Counted from the first letter of the stretch, positions 1 to 6,535 are shown. The stretch is 8,005 bases of DNA from CAZFLD01 sp964519835 (GCA_964519835.1 CAZFLD010000127.1:1-8005); one strand, 5' to 3'. The notes: generated by a model from the sequence alone, not told the origin. Program-made: numbers and translations.

Positions 1-494
1 GGGGCGGCGGCGAGGGTCCCGTCGGGCCGGCGCACGGGCAGGCCGGCGGCACGCTGAACCGCACGAATAATCGACGCGTAGCCGGTGCAGCGGCAGAGGT
101 TGGGCTTGATCGCTTTGCGAATCTCCACTTCGCTGGGACGGGGATTCGCCGTAAGGAGAGCCTTTGTGGCCATCACCATGCCCGGCGTACAAAAGCCACA
201 CTGGATTGCGCCCTCGGCGACAAAGGCCTGCTGAATTGGGTGGAGCGAACCTCCGGGTGAGAGCGCCTCGATTGTCTCGATCGTGGCGCCGTCGAGGTGA
301 CGCAGTTTTGTCACGCAGGCCTGGGCGACCGTTCCGTCGATAAGAACAGTACACGCGCCGCACTGACCCACGCCGCAGCCGTTTTTTGTGCCGACGAGCC
401 CCCGCTCCTCGCGGAGCCAGTCGAGTAGAGTTCCTTCCGGGTCGGTCCCAAGATCGACGCGCTCGCCATTTACGGTCAATACCAGGGAGCTCAC
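1..494 (-). CDS. Xanthine dehydrogenase-type molybdenum hydroxylase, 2Fe-2S N-terminal domain (3' end outside window)
   Basis: This is the electron-transfer portion of a molybdenum hydroxylase, which passes electrons from purine-type ring hydroxylation through two [2Fe-2S] clusters. Translating the minus strand from a GTG at 494 gives about 164 residues with all eight cluster cysteines. The plant-ferredoxin set is C40, C45, C48 and C60 (CGVGQCGAC), and the helical-domain set is C99, C102, C134 and C136 (QCGFC and CRCTGY). The GTG overlaps the TGA of the upstream M20 gene in a GTGA tetranucleotide, so translation is probably coupled; no strong Shine-Dalgarno is visible. Stand-alone small subunits usually end soon after about residue 155. 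This frame stays open to the window edge with a linker-like RRPDGTLAAA stretch, which suggests fusion to the large molybdopterin domain, as in XdhD and the selenium-dependent xanthine dehydrogenases. The domain is certain; the fusion is inferred. Confidence 0.93.
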   Translation of the reverse strand, partial: MSSLVLTVNGERVDLGTDPEGTLLDWLREERGLVGTKNGCGVGQCGACTVLIDGTVAQACVTKLRHLDGATIETIEALSPGGSLHPIQQAFVAEGAIQCGFCTPGMVMATKALLTANPRPSEVEIRKAIKPNLCRCTGYASIIRAVQRAAGLPVRRPDGTLAAA

Positions 495-1687
495 GGAGCA
501 AGCTCGTAGGGCAGGGCCGTGTAAAACGCCGCTGCAATCGAGAGGTCGGCAACTCGCAGACTCTCGTTTGGCGCATGGGCCTGGTCCTCGTCCCCGGGGC
601 CAAACCCGATAAGGGGAATGCCATACGTGCCACAAATGGCGACGCCGTTTGTGGAGAAGGTCCACTTGTCCACCACCGGCTCTGTATTGTAGAGCCCGCG
701 ATAGGCTGTTACGCCCGCGGTGACGAGGGGGTGATCGGCCTCAATCTTCCACGTTGGGAAGTAGAGCTCCTGGCCGTAGGTCGTTCCCTTCCAGCTTGTG
801 TTCTCGTAGTAGGGAATCCTCACGTCGGCAACGTCGTCTCCGCCTGCCCGTTTAATCTGCTCGACCGCAAGCTCCTTGGTCTCGCCCCAGGTGAGGCGCC
901 TATCCACGTAGAGCAGCGCCTGGTCGGGGACCGCGCACTGCGAAGGACCGTGTGCTTGTATCTGACTCACCACGATCGTGCCCTTGCCCAGGAAGTTTCC
1001 CTCATCGGGCTCGAGCGCCTCGTTGAGTTGCTCTAAAGCGAGCGCGGTTCGTGCCGCCTTGTAGCCGGCGTTCTCCCCGCGCTCCGGCGCACTGCCGTGG
1101 GCGGAGACCCCCCTGAAGAGAACCTCCATCTCCATCCGCCCGCGATGGCCCCGATAGAGGCGGCAACTGGTGGGCTCCGTGGAAACGGCGAACTCCGGCC
1201 GGAGCCCCTCCTCCTCCACGATGTAGCGCCAGCACATCCCGTCACAGTCCTCTTCGAAGATGGTAAAGCTAAAGTAGACCGCGTAGGGACCGGTGTAGCC
1301 GATCTCCTTGAGGATTCTACCGGCGGTAATCATGCTCGCCGCGCCGCCCTTCTGGTCGGAGGCACCACGACCGTAAAGCACGCCGTCCTCCACCACACCG
1401 GAGAAGGGATCACGGGTCCACTGGGATGTATCGCCTGTCTGAACGGTGTCGACGTGCGCGTCGAAGGCGATCGCTTTGTCTCCGCTTCCCACTCTGCAAA
1501 TGAGGTTACCGAGTCCATCGTAGCGGACCTCGTCAAAGCCGTAGCCGCGGCAGTACTGCTCGATCACCTCGAGGACCTCGCCCTCCTCTCCCCCGTAGGA
1601 GCGTGTTTGAACGAGGCGCGACAGAATCGCGGTCGTATCATCCGCGTAACGATTCGCGAGCTCAAGAATTGCTTTGCTGTCCGACAT
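491..1687 (-). CDS. ygeY: YgeY-family M20 metallohydrolase, selenium-metabolism linked
   Basis: A 398-residue zinc-dependent amidohydrolase/peptidase of the M20 family, cytoplasmic, with no signal peptide. Metal and catalytic residues are in place: H78 and D80 in FDAHVDTV, D111 in GRGASDQKGG, the acidic pair E145/E146 in FEEDCDG, E171 in STEP, and H371 near the end in AHAPNE. Several blocks match what I recall of E. coli YgeY, including EEDCDG, RGHRGRMEME, HGSAPERG, DRRLTWGET and VDKWTFSTNGV, so the assignment is to that subfamily rather than generic M20. The length fits the family. The ATG at 1687 follows an AGGAGAG ribosome site (1692-1698) and starts 9 nt past the stop of the cyclic amidohydrolase gene. 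Family members accompany purine/uric-acid and selenium-dependent hydroxylase genes. The exact substrate is not established by sequence; a carbamoyl or acyl amide produced after ring opening is the natural inference. Confidence 0.95.
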   Translation of the reverse strand: MSDSKAILELANRYADDTTAILSRLVQTRSYGGEEGEVLEVIEQYCRGYGFDEVRYDGLGNLICRVGSGDKAIAFDAHVDTVQTGDTSQWTRDPFSGVVEDGVLYGRGASDQKGGAASMITAGRILKEIGYTGPYAVYFSFTIFEEDCDGMCWRYIVEEEGLRPEFAVSTEPTSCRLYRGHRGRMEMEVLFRGVSAHGSAPERGENAGYKAARTALALEQLNEALEPDEGNFLGKGTIVVSQIQAHGPSQCAVPDQALLYVDRRLTWGETKELAVEQIKRAGGDDVADVRIPYYENTSWKGTTYGQELYFPTWKIEADHPLVTAGVTAYRGLYNTEPVVDKWTFSTNGVAICGTYGIPLIGFGPGDEDQAHAPNESLRVADLSIAAAFYTALPYELAP

Positions 1688-1696
1688 TATGCTCTC

Positions 1697-3088
1697 CTAT
1701 TCGTTTGCCGACGGGGTTCCTTTGCCGATGGGGTTCCTTTGCCGATGGGGAGCAAGGAAGGCGCCCATTCCCGGTGCTCCAATAAGGCCTTGGCCCGCCT
1801 CGTAGACGATGTTGCCTCGGAGCATCGTTTGTATGATACTTCCTCGAAACTCCACGCCGTCCCAGGGGCTCACCTTCCCCAGTGAGGGGGACTCCGCGAC
1901 CGAGTAGCGGGTCGTACCGTCGGGATCCACAAAAACCAGATCCGCGTCCTTCCCGACTTCGATCGATCCCTTCCGGTCATCAATCCGGTACCGCCGCGCC
2001 GCGTTGGTGCTTGTCACGGCGACAAACCGATCGAGGTCGAGGCGTCCGCTGAGGTAGCCCTCTGAGAGGGCGTAGAGAAAGAGAATCGGTCCGCCGGGGA
2101 TGCCCGAGTAGTCGCTCCAGATGGATCCGGTATTCTTCTCGTTAACCGTGCCCGGTGCATGGTCCGAGGCAAGAAAGTCGATCCGCCCATCGGCAAGCAT
2201 CTTCCAAAGCGCCTCCTTTTCGTCCGGACCCTTCACCGGCGGAGTCACTTTGAGCGGGGCGCCGATGCGCTCGAAGTCGCCTTTGTCGAATGCGAGGTAG
2301 TGCGGGCAGGTCTCGCCGGTGACATTTGGCGCCGCAGCCACGATCTCCGCCGCCCGAGCGGTACCCAAGTGGACAATGTGCAGCTCCGCCCCAAGGCTGC
2401 GGGCAATCTCCGTGACGGAGAGGACGCTGAGGGTCTCTGCAAGCTCGGGGCGGGAGGCGTAGAAATCTGCGGGCGAGTTGCCACGCTCCCGCGCCGCCTG
2501 CGTGGCCGCCTTTGTAGCGGCACAGACGTAGTCCCAATCCTCGGCATGGACAAGAACGATCACGTCGTGTTGCCGAGTAAGCTCGAGGATCCGCGTGTAC
2601 TGATAGTTGTTCACCCTTGGAAAGAAGTCTGCGCCGGAGGTGGCGTAAGTCTTGATTGCAAGGACAAGCGGCGCCATCTCCTCGATTCGTCTCTCGAGAT
2701 CGGCGTCAACAAGCAAACCCGAGATCCCACCAAAAAGCCCAAAGTCGACGTGGCTTCGCCTCGAGATGTAGTCCCGCTTCTCACACACGGAGGCGCCGTC
2801 GGTCGCCGGCGGGATCGAGGTGTCGGGCATGTCGATCACGGTGGTGATTCCGCCCATAGCCGCCGCAGCCGATGCCGCGTCGAACCTCTCCTTCTCCGAA
2901 TATCCCGGGTCGAAGAAGTGCACGTGTGGATCGATTGCTCCAGGGAGAACAAGAAGCCCCTCCGCATCGAGATCGTCGCCGTCTGCGGGAAGATCCTCGC
3001 CTATCCCCTGTATGACGCCATCCCTCACCAGCAGCTGCGAGCGCACCGGGGCGCCGCCTGCGGGAATCAAGGCGTTTTGGATTCTCAT
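1697..3088 (-). CDS. Cyclic amidohydrolase (allantoinase/hydantoinase/dihydropyrimidinase superfamily)
   Basis: A 463-residue binuclear metal amidohydrolase predicted to open a cyclic amide such as a hydantoin, dihydropyrimidine or allantoin-like ring in the cytoplasm. Metal ligands are visible in the expected order: HxH at 55/57 in DPHVHFFDPG, the lysine K146 in AIKTYATS that is normally carbamylated, H181 in LVHAED, H240 in HIVHLGT and D309 in ASDHAPGT. The FDPG and GGITTVIDMP blocks look more like allantoinase/dihydroorotase-type enzymes than like E. coli YgeZ, so the substrate is left open. The ATG at 3088 begins the family-typical N-terminal strand, but no clear Shine-Dalgarno precedes it. 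A TATAAG lies about 15 nt upstream, so the transcript could have a very short leader. The last residues (about 450-463) are encoded by a 17-bp tandem repeat and are probably not part of the conserved fold. It is the first gene of the operon. Confidence 0.92.
   Translation of the reverse strand: MRIQNALIPAGGAPVRSQLLVRDGVIQGIGEDLPADGDDLDAEGLLVLPGAIDPHVHFFDPGYSEKERFDAASAAAAMGGITTVIDMPDTSIPPATDGASVCEKRDYISRRSHVDFGLFGGISGLLVDADLERRIEEMAPLVLAIKTYATSGADFFPRVNNYQYTRILELTRQHDVIVLVHAEDWDYVCAATKAATQAARERGNSPADFYASRPELAETLSVLSVTEIARSLGAELHIVHLGTARAAEIVAAAPNVTGETCPHYLAFDKGDFERIGAPLKVTPPVKGPDEKEALWKMLADGRIDFLASDHAPGTVNEKNTGSIWSDYSGIPGGPILFLYALSEGYLSGRLDLDRFVAVTSTNAARRYRIDDRKGSIEVGKDADLVFVDPDGTTRYSVAESPSLGKVSPWDGVEFRGSIIQTMLRGNIVYEAGQGLIGAPGMGAFLAPHRQRNPIGKGTPSANE
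1704..1754. repeat. 17-bp tandem repeat, three copies, at the 3' end of the amidohydrolase gene
   Basis: Three adjacent 17-bp units, TTTGCCGAYGGGGTTCC on the plus strand, occupy 1704-1720, 1721-1737 and 1738-1754. The first two differ at one base, and the third departs only in its last four bases. The unit length is not a multiple of three, so each copy is read in a different frame at the amidohydrolase C-terminus (IGKGTPSANE and the preceding residues). Slippage here would change the protein tail. The repeat ends about 16 bp before the start of the next gene. Confidence 0.9.
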
Positions 3089-3157
3089 GATAGAGAGAGC
3101 TTATACCATCGCGCAAAGCGAGAGAAGGAATGGAGTTGTAGGGCTGTAGGCTGCGAC

Positions 3158-3721
3158 CGCCGGGGTTTGACCGTGCACGAGGCGCTCATACTGATCAACG
3201 ATACCCTGGATGAAATCCTGGGCCACACAGAGAGCGAGCTCGACGCGCATACCCGGTGGGCCGTGACCTGGTACGACCAGTTCGGCCTGAAGGAAGGCGA
3301 ATACGGAACCGCCGAAACCATGGCCAGCGCCAAGAATGTAGCAGTGGGTGCGCTGGTAACTGCGGGATTGCTGCACGCACGCGGCGGCAAAGTCCGCCTC
3401 CTAAGCCGGGACGAGCTCGCTCCCGACTGGAGCCCGCGGACCGATCGACACTTTACCGTCTGGGAAGCCGTGCAGCACCTCGTGCGGATCCTGATCGACC
3501 AGGGGGAAGACGGCGCCGCCCGCATCTATAGGAAGCTGACCGCGTCACAGCGCGAGGGGGCACGAGACCTCTGCTACCGCCTGTACAACGCCTGCGAACG
3601 CAACGGATGGGCCGACGAGGCGCTCGGGTACAACCGTCTTATTGCCGCGCTGCCGTCCATAGCAATCAAGGCGCAGCAACTCCCGGGACCCACACGCGAG
3701 CAAGACCTCTTTCAGGAGTAG
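3158..3721 (+). pseudogene. DUF1156-type DNA methylase, C-terminal remnant
   Basis: An open frame of about 187 codons ending in TAG at 3719-3721, with no proper start codon at its left end. From LTVHEALILIND through DAHTRWAVTWYDQFG, AETMASAKN, ARGGKVRLLSRDEL, FTVWEAVQHLVRIL and CYRLYNACERNGWADEALGYN it follows the characteristic C-terminal tail of DUF1156 proteins, judged from memory of the family. Those are adenine-specific DNA methylases of roughly 900-1000 residues found in phage-defence loci. The catalytic Rossmann domain, including the NPPY-type motif, should lie upstream but is absent: the sequence 5' of about 3158 belongs to the divergent catabolic operon. The frame stays open to the left only as antisense of that operon. 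It is non-functional as a methylase. Homology to the tail is a strong call; the precise breakpoint (3150-3170) is inferred. Confidence 0.85.
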
Positions 3722-3753
3722 CTGACACAACTATGGTAGCATTATTGTGTCAG
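3722..3753. promoter_or_regulatory. Perfect 9-bp inverted repeat, candidate operator of the antitoxin remnant
   Basis: CTGACACAA at 3722-3730 and its exact complement TTGTGTCAG at 3745-3753 flank a 14-nt A+T-rich spacer. The second arm ends 14 nt before the ATG at 3768. There is no T-run, and each arm has four G/C of nine, so it is a poor terminator. AbiEi-type winged-helix antitoxins are known to repress their own promoters by binding inverted repeats, so an operator is the better reading. Function is inferred from position only. Confidence 0.5.
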
Positions 3754-3767
3754 AACCGTCCTTACGA

Positions 3768-4152
3768 ATGAGTGATCAAACCGTTGACCATAAAGTAATT
3801 AAGACTATCCGTTGACACGGACGTGGGTGGGTCTTTACACCCAGGCACCTCGCGCCTGTCGGGAGTCGCAACGCCGTGGCGTCTTCGCTCAAACGCTACA
3901 AGCAAGCCGGAGTCATCACCACCCTCGCGCGCGGGCTGTACTACTATCCGCGGGCAGGATCAGGTCACCGAGGAGACCGTATCCCGGATCCGGGAACGAC
4001 TGACCCGCGCCGAGCGCCGACAGATGGAGCAGGACATCCCGTATGCGCCTGCGTGGATCGGAAAGATCATGCGCGGACTCGCTGCCAACGTGTCAGGATC
4101 AATTCAACGGAGGAAAGTAGAAGGCCAAGAGCTTTCGCAAACGAATAGGTGA
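3768..4152 (+). pseudogene. DUF6088 / AbiEi-like winged-helix antitoxin, broken
   Basis: Starting at ATG 3768 the frame reads MSDQTVDHKVIKTIR, then a TGA stop at 3813-3815, then in the same frame HGRGWVFTPRHLAPVGSR, AVASSLKRYKQAGVI and LARGLYYYPRAGS. This is the recognisable N-terminal winged-helix of DUF6088 type IV antitoxins, whose signature is G-RGWVFTP...GSR.AV...L...G.I...RGLY.YP. Around 3951-3960 the homologous frame changes by one. The following VTEETVSRIRERL and DIPYAPAWIGKIMRGLA resemble the family's C-terminus and end at a TGA (4150-4152). The middle (typical length about 200 residues, here about 127 codons) seems deleted. So there is one nonsense mutation plus a frame-disrupting deletion. 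No AbiEii-like nucleotidyltransferase partner is in the window. Assignment of the N-terminal half is firm; the C-terminal half is less so. Confidence 0.78.
4109..4120 (+). promoter_or_regulatory. Orphan Shine-Dalgarno with destroyed start codon
   Basis: GGAGGAAAG (4109-4117) is a near-ideal ribosome site, but the position where a start codon should be reads TAG (4118-4120), immediately followed by the open DUF499 frame. Adding one T (giving ATG) or removing one A (giving GTG) would restore a well-spaced start. A one-base lesion of the initiation codon is therefore the simplest reading; a sequencing error is the alternative. Confidence 0.6.
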
Positions 4153-5237
4153 CCTGCTCGATCTGGTCCGTGAACCGCTTGCCGATTACGGTATCGACCG
4201 GCTCAAGGCGCGCTACGGCGAGGACTGGCAGGAGGGTGCGCTCGATGCGCTTGGCAGAGACCGGCACGGCTACACCGCCGACGATCCGCGAGAGTGGGAC
4301 ATCCAGGCGTGGTTTACCTTCTACATATGGTCGTGGTCCTCCTTCTTCGGGGAGATTCTGAATCCCGGCGATCGCAGCCGCTTCTTCGATCTGAAGGAGT
4401 ACCGTAACGATTGGGCCCATCAGGGAAACTTCGACTTTGACCGGACGTACCGGGCCTACGACAGCGCGCAGCAGTTCCTGGAAGCGATCAACTCGCCGGT
4501 GGCAACCACCGTGGCGCGACAGAAGGAAGATCTCCAGCGGGAGAGGTTCTCCCGACCGAGCAAAAAAACGGTGGTCAGGATCAAGTCAAACCCCCAGGGA
4601 GCGCTCAAGCCATGGCGTTCGGTTGCCCTTCCCCACGAAGACGTCCAGAAAGGCACCTTCTCCAGTTCTGAGTTTGCGGCCGACCTGTGGGAAGTGCACA
4701 AGGCCGTGCAGGGCGATTCCGGGGCTCGAGTGAGCAAAGAGTACCGCGATCCGTACACGTTTTTTGGTCGCACCTATATCACCGAAGGCCTCGGATCGCT
4801 TCTGCGGGCGGGACTCAAGCGGCTTAAAGGATCGGGCGGAGAGCCGGTGATTCAGCTGCAAACCAACTTCGGCGGCGGCAAGACGCACAGCATGCTTGCG
4901 CTCTATCACCTGACCGGAGGCGAGGTAGCCGCTCAGGATCTGCCCGGGGTGGATCAGTTTCTGTCGGCCGAGGGACTCTCGGTTCCCAAGGCCGTCCGAT
5001 GGGCGGTGATCGTGTTCTTGATAGGCCTCACGGAGACGTGTACCAACAACACCTCAACTCGCACAGGCATCCGGGTGAGCCTCGGCAGCTCATACGGTGG
5101 AGATTCGAAGCACTACTCTGAGTCGGCCACCAGTGCCCGCGCAACCGCTAATGCGAGGTCTGCCAACTCTTGCCGTGACGGCATGGCCACCTTCTCCAAG
5201 TCCGCGCGAGTCACAAAGGCTCGCACCTCGACCCCGT
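4121..5237 (+). pseudogene. Swt1-type HEPN + DUF499 ATPase, start codon lost and 3' truncated
   Basis: The frame is open from 4121 to the TAG ending at 5237, with no ATG or GTG near its left end. Residues about 1-125 form an N-terminal Swt1-like HEPN domain with the diagnostic RxxxxH motif as RNDWAH at about 95-100, a motif typical of HEPN ribonucleases. Residues about 165-295 begin the DUF499 P-loop ATPase: SEFAADLWEVH, RDPYTFFGRTYITEGL, then the Walker A QTNFGGGKTHS at about 247-257. Similarity stops near VPKAVRWAVIV (about 5012). The remaining codons have no family character and run antisense to the anti-sigma gene. Intact DUF499 proteins are roughly 900-1100 residues, so Walker B and most of the enzyme are gone. 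It overlaps the end of the DUF6088 remnant by about 30 nt, a coupled-operon layout. Domain calls are firm; inactivation is inferred from the missing start and truncation. Confidence 0.83.
4999..5121 (+). other. 40-codon unassigned open frame at the DUF499 breakpoint
   Basis: An ATG at 4999 opens a 40-residue frame containing MGGDRVLDRPHGDVYQQ and ending in WRFEALL before a TGA. It is in a different frame from the DUF499 remnant and begins exactly where that homology fades, which suggests a scrap of another gene brought in at the junction. I do not recognise the family, there is no Shine-Dalgarno, and chance is possible. Confidence 0.2.
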
Positions 5238-5958
5238 AGAGAAATGCTTCGTCGCTGAAGCGAACGCGGTTTACCGGAAAGTCCAAGCGCCATCGGTACT
5301 CGCCCTTGCTTCCTACCCACGTCCCGTGGACCTGTTGTCCGGTGAAGCGGCCGATATCAACATCGGTAAGGGGAGCGTCATCGGCAATGCCGATACCTAC
5401 CGGGTACCCAAGGGGTCCATGCTCCCGGGCATCGGCGAGGGGCTGCTGCAACACGTGAACGATCCTGTACTGCGAACGATACACCTGTACCACCGCGCTT
5501 CGTGACGTGTGGTACACAAGAGCCCGAGAAAAGGCGAGGTCCTGAGGTGGGGAGTCGAGGCTCCGCACGTCGAAGCTTGCCCGTTCTTTAAGCTCCTCCC
5601 GAGTGTTCACGATCCACCGTTCCGAGTCGAAAAATTGAGGGCCGGTCAGCTCGACCTCAGACTCCTCCGCGGTATCGAAAAAGAAGTCACGGAATCGGAT
5701 CAACAACTCCTCCGCGAAGGCTCGAACCGGCGGAATGGTGAGGGTCATCGCGGCGGCCCCGGCGGTGATGGCTGCCGCGAGGGCAAATCTTTTGAGTCGG
5801 CTTCGTCGGCGCCGCTCGACAGGCGCCGGCGAAACGCACTCCACGGCATGGTCGAGCTTGCGATTGATCCGTCGGCGCACCCTCGCCATCTGCCCCGGGA
5901 GTCGGAAGTCGGCCCCACGGAGTAGTTGGATTGTCTTTTTGCTTTCTCGATTAATCAC
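5113..5958 (-). CDS. Membrane-anchored anti-sigma-like protein with DUF4367-like C-terminal domain
   Basis: About 281 residues, read from a GTG at 5958. This start is chosen because GGGAGG (5965-5970) sits 6 nt upstream; a second GTG three bases earlier is also possible, while the longer ATG at 6027 runs through the sigma gene and is unlikely. The protein has a basic N-terminal cytoplasmic segment (about 1-57, RRRR at 49-52), one hydrophobic membrane helix at about 58-75 (FALAAAITAGAAAMTLTI), and a soluble exported region with WVGSKGEYRWRLDFPV and a final ELADLALAVARAL helix resembling DUF4367-type domains. No zinc-binding HxxxCxxC anti-sigma motif is seen. The overlap of about 8 nt with the sigma gene and the topology support a membrane regulator that sequesters the sigma factor. 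The role is inferred from context. Confidence 0.78.
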   Translation of the reverse strand: MINRESKKTIQLLRGADFRLPGQMARVRRRINRKLDHAVECVSPAPVERRRRSRLKRFALAAAITAGAAAMTLTIPPVRAFAEELLIRFRDFFFDTAEESEVELTGPQFFDSERWIVNTREELKERASFDVRSLDSPPQDLAFSRALVYHTSRSAVVQVYRSQYRIVHVLQQPLADAREHGPLGYPVGIGIADDAPLTDVDIGRFTGQQVHGTWVGSKGEYRWRLDFPVNRVRFSDEAFLYGVEVRAFVTRADLEKVAMPSRQELADLALAVARALVADSE

Positions 5959-6505
5959 CACGTTCCTCCCGTGTTGCGAGTATGGTCCGAAGCCTCTCCA
6001 GACCACGGTGCACCAGCACCGCGACATGGCCCCGGCTGAGGCTCATCGTTCGAGCTATCTCGGCGTTCTCGAGTCCGACAAGATAGCGAAGGACTACCGC
6101 CTCTCTGTGTTGTTCCTGGAGGCGATTCAGCGCCCGGAGAACTCTCCGTCGCTCCACCGACATGTGTAGCTCCTCCTCGGGGCTCGGTCCTAAGTCTGCG
6201 AGCGCATCGATCCCGGCGCTCCCGTCAACATCTCCGGCACCGGACCCGATGTAATCGGAGCGTGTGCGGTTGTGATAGTATCGGGCCAAACGATGCCGGG
6301 CGATTCCGATCAGCCACGCCGCCTCGCTTCCCCGAGCCGAATCAAATCCAGCAAGAGACTCATACGCCTGCTCGAAGGTCTCGGCTACAATGTCCTCGGC
6401 GTCAGCCGTTTGTGAGACTCTGGTTCGAACATATGAGTAGGTCTTCCCAAAGTGACGGTCGTAGATCTGTCCGAGGAAGTCGCGCTGCTGTTCGTTGGCT
6501 TCCAT
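5951..6505 (-). CDS. ECF-type RNA polymerase sigma factor
   Basis: A 184-residue sigma-70 family protein with only regions 2 and 4, the ECF layout. Region 2 spans about 8-80 with IYDRHFGKTYSYVRTRV, DAEDIVAETFEQAY (region 2.2, core RNA polymerase contact) and AWLIGIARHRLARYYHNR. Region 4 spans about 123-178 with LNRLQEQHREAVVLRYL and the helix-turn-helix NAEIARTMSLSRGHVAVLVHRGLERL. A linker of about 40 residues separates them. It starts at ATG 6505 after a modest purine-rich GAGAG, and its stop lies inside the start region of the membrane protein, so the two are co-translated. The pair is complete and in good frame, in contrast to its broken plus-strand neighbours, and probably senses an envelope or extracellular signal. 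The regulon is unknown. Confidence 0.93.
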   Translation of the reverse strand: MEANEQQRDFLGQIYDRHFGKTYSYVRTRVSQTADAEDIVAETFEQAYESLAGFDSARGSEAAWLIGIARHRLARYYHNRTRSDYIGSGAGDVDGSAGIDALADLGPSPEEELHMSVERRRVLRALNRLQEQHREAVVLRYLVGLENAEIARTMSLSRGHVAVLVHRGLERLRTILATREERGD

Positions 6506-6535
6506 ATCTCTCTATTGTCCGCGGATCGTTCGGGA

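Noticed and set aside
386..1885. Plus-strand frames opposite the M20 and 2Fe-2S genes (386-1036 and 1097-1885)
   Set aside because: They are mirror frames of well-conserved minus-strand enzymes in G+C-rich DNA, with no motifs or ribosome sites.
2159..3160. Long plus-strand open frame continuous with the DUF1156 remnant, giving a 520-codon protein
   Set aside because: Everything before about 3158 is antisense to the conserved amidohydrolase gene and shows no family character; only the tail is real protein sequence.
3722..3753. Inverted repeat as a rho-independent terminator of the methylase gene
   Set aside because: The stem is only moderately G+C-rich, the loop is 14 nt and no T-run follows the second arm.
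3813..3815. In-frame TGA in the antitoxin remnant as a selenocysteine codon, given the selenium-linked operon nearby
   Set aside because: The position is in a winged-helix linker with no redox role, no SECIS-like hairpin is evident just after it, and the gene has an independent frame disruption further on. A nonsense mutation is simpler.
5958..6027. Upstream ATG at 6027 as start of the membrane protein
   Set aside because: It would add 23 residues encoded within sigma region 4 DNA; GTG 5958 has a well-spaced GGGAGG and gives the usual small overlap.
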